NCBI RefSeq assembly: GCF_029867415.1 | Contig: NC_081183.1 | Location: 196,261,563 to 196,325,562 of the forward strand | DNA: 64,000 bases | Direction: 5' to 3' | Source of the DNA: Vicia villosa | Taxonomy: Eukaryota > Streptophyta > Magnoliopsida > Fabales > Fabaceae | Shown here: positions 10,475-20,563 of the stretch, piece after piece | How positions within the stretch are numbered: the first letter of the stretch is position 1 | Layout of the letters: every line of letters starts with the position of its first letter | Notes under the pieces: model-generated | The model's input: only the letters and a program-made list of their open reading frames with translations | Database searches by the model: none | What the model was told of the DNA's origin: nothing | Made by a program: the position numbers and the translations under genes

Positions 10475-12550
10475 TTACATCAGTAGCATGGCTATTCTTT
10501 TCCTATACTTGTGGTGTGTCCACCCTCTATAAACAACAGAATCAATGATGTTCTTAGCATGAAAACGATAGTCAGTGCTGTTACCAAAGATGACAGTGTT
10601 TCTATAGCTCCATAGCTCATAGATTGTTTCAGCTATTGCAATTTTTAAAATTCCAGCTGAGTTACTCTTGCTTTTAGTACTACTCTTTAGCCACTCCAAT
10701 TCAAGGTCCCAGCATTGAGGCTGCCTATTGATACCAAGCCAATTTAAAACCTCTTGCCATATCATACTTGTCTTGTTGCATTCAAACAGAAGGTGACTAA
10801 TATTTTCAACCGCCAGATTGCATAAGACACACATATCATCATGAATGAATCCAAACCTTTTCAATCTAGCCTTAGTAGCTAACCGACCATGGCATGATAG
10901 CCAGAGATACAGAACAGCCCTAGGTCTAGCATAGTTCCCTTGAATCAAATGTTTCCAGTTAACCTCATCAGTCAAACTCATGGCTTTGTCATACATCTTC
11001 TTCATATTAAACTTATTATTAGTCTTCATTTGATCCCATAAAGGTTGGTAGCAGCAGATTTTATCCCTTGCACCCATAACTGCCTTCAACATCCATGTCG
11101 TATTACTGTTAACTGTGGCATCATGGAGGCTTTTCTTCTTCAGGAAATACGCATGGACCCAGCGCACCCAAAGGTTATCTCTCTTCATGCTTATGTTCCA
11201 TAGGCATTTCAGCACTGCTATTTGATTCCAAATATCCAAATTGATGATATTAAGACCATCTTTACACACAGGGGTACACACCGTTTTCCACGCCACAGGA
11301 CTCTTCTTACTTTCCTCTTTTCCAGCCCATATAAATGCTCTACAGATAGTATCTATTTTGTTCAAAACACCTTTGGGAATAGGAAAACAACTCATCCAGT
11401 ATTGGGCTACTGTTGTCGTCACACTTTTAACCAGCTGAATACGACCTGCGGTACTTAGTAATTTAGTGGTCCAGTGTCTGATTTTCCCCACAATTCTTTC
11501 AATTAGAGGAAGGTACTGAGCTATACTGAGCTTCTTGCTTGTTAATGGTATTCCCATGTATCTAACAGGTAGGCTACCACTACTGAAACCAGACAGGCTT
11601 TTGATTCTATTAACTATATCTTCATCCATGCCACTACAAAACATCTTACACTTATGAGGATTAACTACCAGCCCTGTAGACTCAGAAAAATCCCTGAATG
11701 CAGCAAGAAGAAGCTCAATAGATTGGTAGTCACCCCTGCTGAACAGCAAGACATCATCAGCAAATGTCAAATGAGTAATACCTATCCTTGCACACTTACT
11801 ATGATGTTTAAATCTAGGGTTTTGCTGTAATCTGCACATGATTCTATTCATATATTCCGTCATAATGACAAAGAGCAAGGGGGATATGGGATCCCCTTGC
11901 CTTATACCTCTCTTGGCCTCCATGATCTCAGTAAATTCACCATTAACGCAAAATCTGTAAGACACAAATGTGACGACTGCCATGATCCATTGTATGAATT
12001 TTGAAGGAATGCCTAATTCATGAAGAACATACCTCAGAGCTGTCCAATCTATCATATCGTATGCTTTCTGTAAATCCAGTTGAAACATGCACCTAGGGGT
12101 CCCTCCTTTTCTACCATACCCTTTTAACAGTTCAAATGCAAGGGAAATATGGTTCTGTATGTTTTGTCCAGGCACAAAAGCCGCTTGGCTTTGATGAATA
12201 ATTGCAGGCAGAACCTCACCAAGTCTCTTAGTCAAAATCCTGGAAATAATTTTGTAGAAAACAGTGCATCCAGCTATTGGCCGGAATTCCTTAACAGTCT
12301 TGGCATCTTCAGTCTTTGGGATAAGAGTTACTATAGTGCTATTAAAGGCTTTAGAGATCGTACCTTTAAAAAAGAATTCTTGAACAGCTCTCACAACATC
12401 ATCTTTCACAATGTGCCAACTTGCTTTATAGAATTTTGCTCCGAATCCATCTATGCCAGGAGATTTTAAGTCTCCAATGCCATGAAGGGCCTCTTCAATC
12501 TCTTTTTCTGTGACCTGTGCAATAAGAGTATTACCCTGCTGCTGATTCAA
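10475..12550 (-). pseudogene. L1 LINE ORF2, reverse transcriptase half
   Basis: A 691-codon frame continues the endonuclease frame after a single in-frame TAG (12551-12553), so ORF2 is one reading frame split by a nonsense codon. The RT blocks are in order: TLIPKT, FRPIAGCTVFYKIISRIL, QAAFVPGQNI, FQLDLQKAYDMIDW, GIRQGDPISPLLFVI, and the catalytic FADD (residue ~261 of this part) followed by VLLFSRGD, then YMGIPLTSKKLS. Near residue 573 the zf-RVT domain reads CVLCNLAVENISHLLFEC. The open frame over 2 kb means the copy is young or was recently selected. No RNase H domain follows. The apparent start (TTG) is not a real initiation site. Confidence 0.9.
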
Positions 12551-13828
12551 CTATTTCCCTTTTCGCATAGCCTCGATATCAATCATTTTTATATGGCTAG
12601 CCCTGCTTCCCATCAACTTAGTATAGAACTGCAGAACCTCGGACTTGATATCTTCATGGTTACCAATCACAGTGCCATCATCTCTTTGTAGCATATCCAT
12701 ACTCTTGTGTTTACTTCTGGTTTTTATAGCTGCGTAGAAGTATGCATTATTACTGTCTCCTAACCTCAACCAATCAATTTTTGCTCTTTGCATCAACATT
12801 TTTTCTTCAAGATTATTCCATCTTATGAGATCCTCTGAGCAATGCTTCACTTTATCAATACAGTTGCTATTCATCATATCCATATTCAGAGCTCTTTGCG
12901 CTAACTCTAACTCAGTTCTGGCCTTTTCCACTTGAGTCTTCAAATGGCATATGTTCTTACTAAATTGGATCATAGTTGGCTTTAACCTTTGCATTTTCCT
13001 CCACAGTACATACATGGCAGTCCCCTGTATAGGAAGGTTCCAACTGGTTTTAACCATTTCATCATAACCATTCAATGTCGTAACATAGTTATAAAATTTG
13101 AATCTCTTATTGCCTTTAAAGTTACACACTTTATCTTCTATACTCAGCAGGGCATGGTCAGAGACACTTGCAGGAAGACATTTGAGCTGACTATCCATGC
13201 TGTATTGGAACCAATCAGTGTTGCCTATAACATGACCAATTCGAGAGTAGATGGCCCCTGTGTTCTGCTTATTATTCCAAGTGAAATACTCACCTATACT
13301 GTCCATTTCACTCAGACCACCTTTGGTCATCATCTCCTGAAGGTCAGTATACTCAGCTTCTACCACAAGCCTACCTCCAATTCTATCCTTGGCAGTCAGC
13401 ACATTATTAAAATCGCCCATGATACACCAAGGTCCCATATTGGCCTTCTGAAAACTCTCAATTGTGTTCCAAAGTCTCTTCCTTTGTTCCAATAAATTCT
13501 GAGCATACACAACAGTTAACCAAAACTTAAATGTTCCATGCTGATCATACACACCACAATGTATAGCCTGGTCAGTACTGTTTACTATATGAATATCCAC
13601 TTTAGCTTCATTCCAAGTTATCCAAATTCTACCATTAGCATGTCTATCATAGTTATCAATGTAATTATCATACAACTTCAGATTATCTCTAACAATCTTG
13701 GCCTTAGACACTTTAACTCTTGTTTCTAACAGAATCATGATGTCAGGTTTAAGCCTATGGAGACGGGAGCTAATCTCACGCAGCTTTCCTGAGTTATTTA
13801 TCCCCCTAACATTCCATGAGGCTAACAT
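12551..13828 (-). pseudogene. L1 LINE ORF2, endonuclease half
   Basis: The 425 codons begin MLASWNVRGINN, the N-W-N block of exonuclease-endonuclease-phosphatase LINE endonucleases. Then come a metal/phosphate-binding WCIMGDFNNVL, RIGH...N, and the terminal VSDHALLSIE. The C-terminal part is an alpha-helical linker toward the RT (LRLGDSNNAYFYAAIKTR). The start codon overlaps the end of ORF1 by 7 nt (13822-13828), as expected for L1 re-initiation. It ends at an in-frame TAG that separates it from the RT half. Without readthrough it would yield an endonuclease only. Confidence 0.9.
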
Positions 13829-15012
13829 GGATCCCCATCCCTGGCCATTAGAGGGTCATTCAAAGCCTCTAAAGCCTCAAAACCATTCATACAATTGATT
13901 TGAGAAGTAGTACCAGGGAATATGATTCTCTTACCTTTATCTTTAATAGCTTTTACTCTTGTCCATTCCTCATCAGTCTGCTCTTTATGTTCTATAGAAT
14001 TCCTGATCACATCTTCCTTGGGTGTCTCAATCGAGGCCTGAATCACCACTGGAGGATCAACCTTCGGTTTCCATATCCTTTCAATCTTCTTAACAGGATC
14101 TTTGCAGCTATGTCCGATACATTGACATCTCTCACAGTACCTAGGCCTCCATTCGTATTCCACTGGTTGGTTGAATTTCCTGCCTTCACAATCTTTAATA
14201 GCTATTTCCTTTACCATTTCCTTTGTGATATCAACTTCAACAAGTATGCGAGCGTAAGAAACTCTGAGCTTACTCGCTGTGCATTCATCCGTAACCAATG
14301 GTACCCCGATAGCACTCCCTATTTTGCTCAGACTCTTAGCCCCCCATAGATATAGAGGAAGTTGAGGGAGCTTTACCCAAATAGGTAGAGTGCGCAACAT
14401 ATCCCTTTTCAGATTGAAATCCGGTTTCCAATCCATCAGAAACAAAGGAATGTTTCGCAACGTATACGGTCCCTTCATCAAGACTTCATCCTTATCTGAG
14501 TTTGACTGGAATCGAAGGATGAAATAACCCTCATCGTTGTAGTATAGATCTGGCAATTTGACGAAATTCCAAGATTTCTGCATATAATTCTTCACCACAT
14601 TGAGACTTAGATTTTCCCCAAACGCGTACATGATGAGCGACGATTCCCAGAATAGGATTTCTGATTCGATATCTTCTGCCTCAATTTCAATTTCCACTGT
14701 TCCATCGATTATCGATGGTGCTACAAATTGAATCGGAAGACCTTTCGTTGGATTTCTATTCTCTGATAGAACATCCACCCAGAGTTTCCTCGATTCCGTC
14801 GGCGTATCTTCCTTATTCTCCCCCTTTGCTAGGGTTTGAACTTCACTGTGTTTGCTATGATTTTCTTCCTCTGATACTGGTTCCTCTTGTATCGTTTCCG
14901 GTGCTAATGTCTTGGTCTTCACCGTAGAGCTGGCTGACAGTGAAGGTAGGGGTGACGGTGGCGGTGGCGCCGAAATTGGCCTCCCACGACCTCGCTTCCC
15001 TTTCGCTCCCAT
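13822..15012 (-). CDS. L1 LINE ORF1, nucleic-acid-binding protein
   Basis: A 396-codon intact frame. The N-terminus has a basic GKRGRGRP stretch (AT-hook-like core RGRP) followed by a proline/serine-rich tract. Residues ~100-230 match the DUF4283-type domain of plant L1 ORF1 (SLNVVKNYMQKSWNF, FILRFQSNSDKDEVL, MDWKPDFNLKRD, LPIWVKLPQLPLYLW). A short zinc knuckle, CERCQCIGHSC, lies at about residues 290-302. Its spacing, C-x2-C-x4-H-x-C, is not the canonical CCHC. In L1 elements ORF1 coats the RNA. A 16-nt leader separates the ATG from the AT-rich arm. Confidence 0.85.
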   Translation of the reverse strand: MGAKGKRGRGRPISAPPPPSPLPSLSASSTVKTKTLAPETIQEEPVSEEENHSKHSEVQTLAKGENKEDTPTESRKLWVDVLSENRNPTKGLPIQFVAPSIIDGTVEIEIEAEDIESEILFWESSLIMYAFGENLSLNVVKNYMQKSWNFVKLPDLYYNDEGYFILRFQSNSDKDEVLMKGPYTLRNIPLFLMDWKPDFNLKRDMLRTLPIWVKLPQLPLYLWGAKSLSKIGSAIGVPLVTDECTASKLRVSYARILVEVDITKEMVKEIAIKDCEGRKFNQPVEYEWRPRYCERCQCIGHSCKDPVKKIERIWKPKVDPPVVIQASIETPKEDVIRNSIEHKEQTDEEWTRVKAIKDKGKRIIFPGTTSQINCMNGFEALEALNDPLMARDGDPC

Positions 15013-15477
15013 TCAGTCTCTTAAATGGATTTCAACATTTATTATGATTATATAATTTAATTTACTATTAACTTTACTAATTTATTAAATTTATAAAATA
15101 ATAAAATAATATTTTAATATTTTACTATTTTATAATGTTAAACAATTTATATTAAATTATATAAAATCTTTAAATTAAATTTATTAATTTAAAATATAAC
15201 AATACTTTTAATGAACCAGTTAATATAAACTAAATCATTATAAACTAAATTAATATAAAATGTTTAAATTAAATTAATTAACTTAAATATAACGTTAATA
15301 GTAAAATAATGTTAAATTAAATTAAACTAATATTAATTAGAAAATATAAACTAAATTAAATTAATATAACTAGTATATAATTAGTTGTATATAATTATTA
15401 ATTAAATACAAATAATAAGTTGAATACTATAAGAATAATTAAATATAAGAATAATTAAATGTAAACATATATCAGCT

Positions 15478-15558
15478 TTGAACTTGTAGCCTAGTGGGTA
15501 GGTGCTGCATCTTGTAATGGAACGGAGTGGGTTCAATTCCTACCTCCAACAAATTTTT
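15478..15558 (+). ncRNA. tRNA-like Pol III module in right end
   Basis: Mirror partner of the left module. A-box-like tagcctagtggg at 15487-15498, B-box-like ggttcaattcc at 15530-15540, and TTTTT at 15554-15558. The T arm pairs GTGGG with CCTAC (one G-U). The acceptor stem is absent. Sequence between the boxes differs from the left copy, while the boxes themselves are kept. Confidence 0.5.
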
Positions 15559-15708
15559 AACATGTTGTCTTATATTAACCTATATTAACAAAAAATGAAA
15601 ACAAAATAAAATACATACATGTGGCATTAAAATTAACAAATAAATAAAATAAAAAGCCACCTGGGCATCGACGTCATTAGAAAAAATTAAAAAATAAAAA
15701 AAATACAT

Positions 15709-15856
15709 GCCATGTCAGCTTTTTTGCTGACTGGTTGTGACGAAGGTTTAAAATGAGAGAATCTTCAAATGTTAGGGGAATTCTTGCAACTTTTTTTTTG
15801 CAGGGGGGTTTTTCAAATGTCGCCTATATGGCAGGGGGCAAAATAGGTATTAACCC
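15709..15856 (-). repeat. Right terminal inverted repeat of the 6.4-kb element
   Basis: Reverse complement of the left end. Beyond it, toward the interior, pairing resumes at caacaaatttttaacatgtt (about 15547-15570), matching 9622-9645. The inverted homology therefore extends past the tRNA-like module, with an extra ~100 bp in the right arm. Confidence 0.9.
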
Positions 15857-15865
15857 TAAATTTTA

Positions 15866-16115
15866 TATATAATTTTACAATAAGTTATTTTTATACGAAA
15901 GATAAAATAAAATTAAGGGTCATGATAACATGTGTCCTAAGGGAACATGTTAAGGATACTATAACTAAAAAAAGTTAAATACAATTAAATGTAATAAAAT
16001 GATATTTAAAGTTTCAACGCATTGAATTCATGTGTTCCAAAAAAATATTTATATAACGAATTTATTAAACTATACTCTTGGAGCACATGTTAGTTTTTTC
16101 TTAAAATTAAAACAT
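15866..16115. other. AT-rich spacer, no gene seen
   Basis: Non-coding AT-rich DNA between the 9-bp duplication of the 6.4-kb element and the 3' side of the next LINE remnant. Confidence 0.5.
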
Positions 16116-16189
16116 CTTTTTTTGGGCTTGACGAGGGTCGAGGTCCAAACAACACACAACTAGTCTACATAAGAGTCTTGAGCCTCAAT

Positions 16190-16803
16190 TACATCATTGT
16201 TTACTAATATATATAAAAACGTAGGAAATTATCAAATTTGCACTTATTGTTTTGCATAGAGACAATATACTTAGCGAGTTTATCTGCATACTTGTTGGCT
16301 TCGCGATGGATATGTTTTACACAAATTTCTGGTATACTCTTTAGACTATTATGGTTTTGCACATCATGATCATACCTTGTTATCTACTGGGATTAGAGTT
16401 CTTTAAAGCTCTTATAATTTCCATGTTATCAACTTGAATCTTAACCTTGTTGTACCTGCATTCCTGAACCAGGCGTATGATTTCCAACACACTCATAACT
16501 CTGCATTAAACACATTGCAGATACCAATATTCTTCACAAATCCTCCAAGCCAATCACTCTTATCATTTTGTATGATGCCTCCACAATCAGCTATGGACTC
16601 TCTATTAACGTATACATTTGTACTACCAGTGGTCCATCCTTCTTCAGCAGGAACCCACCTCATTTTAGCCATGTTAACTGTCTGCTTCACCACAGGATGT
16701 TGCATTGCATGTTTATAGCCTGCTACAATTTTTTTCACTTCTCTGGCCAAGAGTGTCGGCAACACATAGTCTTAGTTATGAAGCTTTAGATGTCTTTAAC
16801 GCC
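16190..16803 (-). pseudogene. L1 LINE RNase H domain, 3' half of a split LINE
   Basis: The minus strand reads WVPAEEGWTTGSTNVYVN, then a SIADCGGIIQNDKSDWLGGF block, then KNIGICNVFNAEL. Further down come IIRLVQECRYNKVKIQVDN and, after frame breaks, HI.REANKYADKLAK. These are the RNase H (RVT_3-type) blocks of plant L1 elements. It is cut on its upstream side by the copia element starting at 16809. Its other half lies at 22803-24152. A T-run near 16112 may mark the poly(A) end. Confidence 0.8.
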
Positions 16804-16808
16804 AAAGT

Positions 16809-18034
16809 TGTTAGAACAAGATTTGTTCTGATCAATATTCTTAGTTTTGATGATAACAAGGATATGAATTTTGTGTGAGATAATGTGGTACTCTAATACA
16901 TTGCAATTTCCTTTTCAGGAAATATATAAAGAGTATGCACAAATCTGCGCTAAGAAGCTTTGTCTCAGAAGGTTCAGCATGCAACATCAGAACATGGTCT
17001 TGCAAGACATCAGAAGATGATCAAGGCAGAATCAGAACATGGGTCTATGAAAGCATCAGAAGAACTTGAGATCAGAAGCAGAAGCACTGAAGTTCTCATG
17101 GTATGCTCAGAAGCACTTCAAGGTCAGAAGACAAGAAGATGTTATGCACCAAGCTGTTTGACTCTGATGATATTCAAACGTTGTATACACAAACATCAGA
17201 TCAGAAGAAAGTACAGGTGGCAGGCTACGCTGACTGACAAAAGGAACGTTGGAAGCTATTAAAGGCAACGTCAGTAGACACAGCGTGAACAAGGCTCGAG
17301 GTAGTTGACAAAAGCGTGAAACATTAAATGCAATGTTGTACGGAACACGCAAAGCACTAAATGCTCCCAACGGTCATCTTCTCCAACGCCTATAAGTATG
17401 AAGTTCTGATGAGAAGCAAGGTTACGAATTCTGAACAACTCTGAACCAAATTCTGTGAATATTAACTTGCTGAAACGCTGTTCAACTCAAAGCTCAGAAA
17501 CTTCATCTTCATCAAAGCTCACTACATTGTTGTTGTAATATTTTAGTGAGATTAAGCTTAAACGTTAAGAGAAATATCACTGTTGTGATTAAAGCTTTTC
17601 AGAAGCATTTGTAATACTCTTAGAATTGATTACATTAATTTGTAAGTAACTAGAGTGATCAAGTGTTGATCAGGATACTCTAGGAAGTCTTAGCTTGTGT
17701 CTAAGTAGTTGTAATTAGAGTGATCACGTGGTGGTCAGGATACTCTAAGAAAGTCTTATCTTGTGTCTAAGCAATTGTTCCTAGAGTGATCAGGTTGTGA
17801 TCAGTAGACTCTAGAAGACTTAGTCGTGGGCTAAGTGGAAAACCATTGTAATCTGTTGCGATTAGTGGATTAAATCCTCAGGTGAGGTAAATCACTCCGT
17901 GGGGGTGGACTGGAGTAGTTTAGTTAACAACGAACCAGGATAAAAATAAATGTGCAATTTATTTTTATCGTCCAAGTTTTTAAACTACACTTATTCAACC
18001 CCCCCCCCCTTTCTAAGTGTTTTTCTATCCTTCA
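16809..18034 (+). repeat. 5' LTR of the SIRE-like element
   Basis: Starts TG and ends ...ctatccttca. It contains many cagaag-type repeats, three tandem-like variants of an agagtgatca...gtgatcag...actctagaag unit (about 17650-17825), and a C-run near its end. Confidence 0.9.
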
Positions 18035-18120
18035 ATTTGCATCAGAGCGTCGGTTCTAAGGTGCAAGCACTTAACCGTGTTTAGAAAAGATTCAGGAAGA
18101 GAAAAACGCTTCAGTGTAAG

Positions 18121-20046
18121 ATGGATGGTGAAACTCAAGCAAATCCATCTGCATCTACATTTGGCTCTGCTGAGCAATATAATGGTAACAATGGTTATAC
18201 TAGACCACCAATATTAAATGGTGAAAACTTTGAATACTGGAAAGATAAACTGGAAAGTTACTTTCTTGGTTTAGATGGTGAACTATGGGATCTTCTGATG
18301 GATGGTTACAAACATCCAGTGAAAGCTAGTGGCGTAAAGCTTACCAGGCAAGAAATGGATGATGATCAGAAGAAGCTTTTCAAGAATCATCATAAATGTA
18401 GGACTATTTTGCTGAATGTTATCTCTCATGCTGAGTATGAGAAGATATCTAACAGGGAAACTGCCTATGATATATATGAGTCATTGAAAATGACCCATGA
18501 GGGAAATGCTCAAGTCAAGGAGACTAAAGCTCTTGCTCTAATCCAGAAGTATGAAGCCTTCAAGATGGAGGATGATGAAGATATTGAGAAGATGTTCTCA
18601 AGATTTCAAACTCTAACTGCTGGATTGAGAGTTCTGGATAAAGGCTACACCAAGGCGGATCACATAAAGAAGATTATCAGAAGCTTACCCATAAGATGGG
18701 GTCCAATGGTGACTGCATTCAAGATTGCCAAGAATCTGAATGAAGTTTCTTTGGAAGAGCTTATCAGTGCCTTGAGAAGCCATGAAATAGAGCTGGAAGC
18801 AAACGAACCTCAGAAGAAAGGTAAGTCTATTGCATTAAAATCTAATATTAAAAAATGCACTAACGCTTTTCAGGCTAGAGAAGAAGATCCTGAAGAATCA
18901 GAATCTGAAGAAGAAGAAGATGAATTGTCCATGATCTCCAGAAGGGTAAACCAACTCTGGAAGAGCAAGCAAAGGAAGTTCAGAGGCTTCAAAAGTTCAA
19001 AGAGATTTGAGCATGGAGAATCTTCTGACAGAAGATCTGACAAGAAGAAGGTTGTCTGCTATGAGTGCAATGAGCCTAGACATTACAAGAACGAGTGTCC
19101 AAAATTTCAGAAGGAGAATCCCAAAAAGAAGTTTCATAAGAAGAAAGGTCTTATGGCAACATGGGATGATTCCGAATCAGAATCAGAATCAGACTCTGAA
19201 GGAGAACAAGCCAACTTTGCGCTGATGGCTACAGAAGATGATGGATCAGAATCTACATCAGAATCAGATTCTGAAGAGGTATTTTCTGAACTATCTAGAG
19301 AAGAGTTAGTTTCCAGTTTAACAGAACTTCTGGAACTCAAAGCTCATCTTAGTATCAAATACAAAAAGCTGAAGAAGCAATTTGAATTTGAAACTAAGAA
19401 GCTGGAAGTGGAAAATTCTGAACTGAAGAAAAAAATTTCAAATCTATCAAAAGATAGTGGATCTCCTTCTGAAATAGAAAAATCCATTCCTAGCATGAAT
19501 CATATTCTGAAAGAATATGACTCGAGCTTCAGAAGGTTCTTATCTAGAAGTATTGGCAGAAGTCATCTTGCTTCTATGATATATGGTCTTTCTGGAAACA
19601 GAAGGTTTGGTTTTGGCTATGAGGGAGATACCTCACATAAATTTGAACCTGTTGATGATCTGAAGATCACATACAAGCCATTGTATGATCAGTTCATATA
19701 TGGTCATGCTCATGATATTAGGCTCACTTCACATGCACAGAAGTTTAACACTGTTCACACCAAGAAGCATGTGACACATCCTAAGAAATATCATGCTGAC
19801 AAACCAAAAGAATATCATGTTGTTCCTCCTGTTAAATATTTTGCTAAACCCAAGTTCAATCAGAACTTGAGGAGAACTAACAAGAAAGGACCCAAGAAAT
19901 TGTGGGTACCTAAGGAGAAGATAATTTCTGTTGCAGATATCCTTGGCGGAAAAGAGGACAAACAGCAAAATGTCATGGTACCTGGACTCTGGGTGCTCGC
20001 GACACATGACGGGAAGAAGGTCTACATTCCAAGACCTGGTGCTTAA
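18121..20046 (+). CDS. Copia gag polyprotein (UBN2-type)
   Basis: The 641-codon frame starts at an ATG 86 bp after the 5' LTR. Residues ~35-230 are a UBN2/retrotransposon gag domain (NGENFEYWKDKLESYF, CRTILLNVISHAEYEKI, RSLPIRWGPMVTAFKIAKN). A Glu/Ser acidic tract follows, then a CCHC zinc knuckle CYECNEPRHYKNEC at ~313-326 in which the usual glycine is arginine. Further on are a second acidic Ser/Glu tract and a predicted coiled coil (~420-470). It ends at TAA 20044-20046. The last ~38 codons overlap the protease frame in another register. Gag assembles the particle and binds the RNA. Confidence 0.9.
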   Translation: MDGETQANPSASTFGSAEQYNGNNGYTRPPILNGENFEYWKDKLESYFLGLDGELWDLLMDGYKHPVKASGVKLTRQEMDDDQKKLFKNHHKCRTILLNVISHAEYEKISNRETAYDIYESLKMTHEGNAQVKETKALALIQKYEAFKMEDDEDIEKMFSRFQTLTAGLRVLDKGYTKADHIKKIIRSLPIRWGPMVTAFKIAKNLNEVSLEELISALRSHEIELEANEPQKKGKSIALKSNIKKCTNAFQAREEDPEESESEEEEDELSMISRRVNQLWKSKQRKFRGFKSSKRFEHGESSDRRSDKKKVVCYECNEPRHYKNECPKFQKENPKKKFHKKKGLMATWDDSESESESDSEGEQANFALMATEDDGSESTSESDSEEVFSELSREELVSSLTELLELKAHLSIKYKKLKKQFEFETKKLEVENSELKKKISNLSKDSGSPSEIEKSIPSMNHILKEYDSSFRRFLSRSIGRSHLASMIYGLSGNRRFGFGYEGDTSHKFEPVDDLKITYKPLYDQFIYGHAHDIRLTSHAQKFNTVHTKKHVTHPKKYHADKPKEYHVVPPVKYFAKPKFNQNLRRTNKKGPKKLWVPKEKIISVADILGGKEDKQQNVMVPGLWVLATHDGKKVYIPRPGA

Positions 20047-20563
20047 ACCAGGTGGAGAAGTCAAGTTTGGAGGAGATCAGAAGGGCAAAATTATTGGCTC
20101 TGGAACTATAAAGTTTGGTAACTCTCCTTCCATAACTAATGTACTTCTTGTAGAAGGATTAACGCATAACTTATTGTCCATAAGTCAATTAAGTGACAAT
20201 GGTTATAACATAATCTTTAATCAAAAGTCTTGCAAGGCTGTAAGTCAGAAGGATGGCTCAATCCTATTTACAGGCAAGAGAAAGAACAATGTTTACAAGA
20301 CAGATCTTCAAGATCTTAAGAATCAGAAGGTGACTTGTCTTATGTCTGTTTCTGAGGAGCAATGGGTCTGGCACAGAAGATTAGGACATGCTAGTTTGAG
20401 AAAGATTTCTCAGATTAACAAACTAAATCTGGTCAGAGGACTCCCAAATCTGAAATATAAATCAGATTCTCTTAGTGAAGCATGTCAGAAGGGCAAGTTC
20501 TCCAGACCTGCGTTGTGGCATCTGTTCTGTGCATCTGTTCACCTTGTACTTCTGTCCTTCTAA
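19931..20563 (+). pseudogene. Copia protease and truncated pre-integrase
   Basis: This frame is shifted +1 relative to gag and overlaps its 3' end. It contains the aspartic protease motif WYLDSGCSRHMTG, a protease flap/strand block, HNLLSISQLSDNGYNI, and the gag-pre-integrase block WVWHRRLGHASLRKI ending EACQKGK. Coding similarity stops right after KGKFSR, where integrase should begin, and a stop follows at 20561. Integrase core, RT and RNase H are absent down to the 3' LTR. The listed ATG lies inside gag, so translation would need frameshifting. Confidence 0.85.

Larger units (their letters stand above)
9454..15856. mobile_element. 6.4-kb Mutator-like TIR element containing an L1 LINE
   Basis: The element starts gggttaatacatattttgcc and ends with the inverted partner ggcaaaataggtattaaccc. 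The inverted repeats pair over about 148 bp with few mismatches. It is flanked by a perfect 9-bp direct repeat, taaatttta (9445-9453 and 15857-15865), as Mutator-like elements make. Inside are very AT-rich arms (about 9720-10440 and 15040-15470) and one L1-type LINE on the minus strand (10475-15012). I see no MULE transposase, so this is a non-autonomous carrier. Either the LINE jumped into it, or the element arose around a LINE. Confidence 0.85.

Noticed and set aside
12149..12469. 106-codon plus-strand open frame
   Set aside because: It lies antisense to conserved RT blocks of the L1 ORF2 and has no recognisable motif.
12989..13495. 168-codon plus-strand open frame
   Set aside because: Shadow of the LINE endonuclease on the opposite strand.
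13900..14349. 149-codon plus-strand open frame
   Set aside because: Antisense to LINE ORF1 including its zinc knuckle; no independent support.
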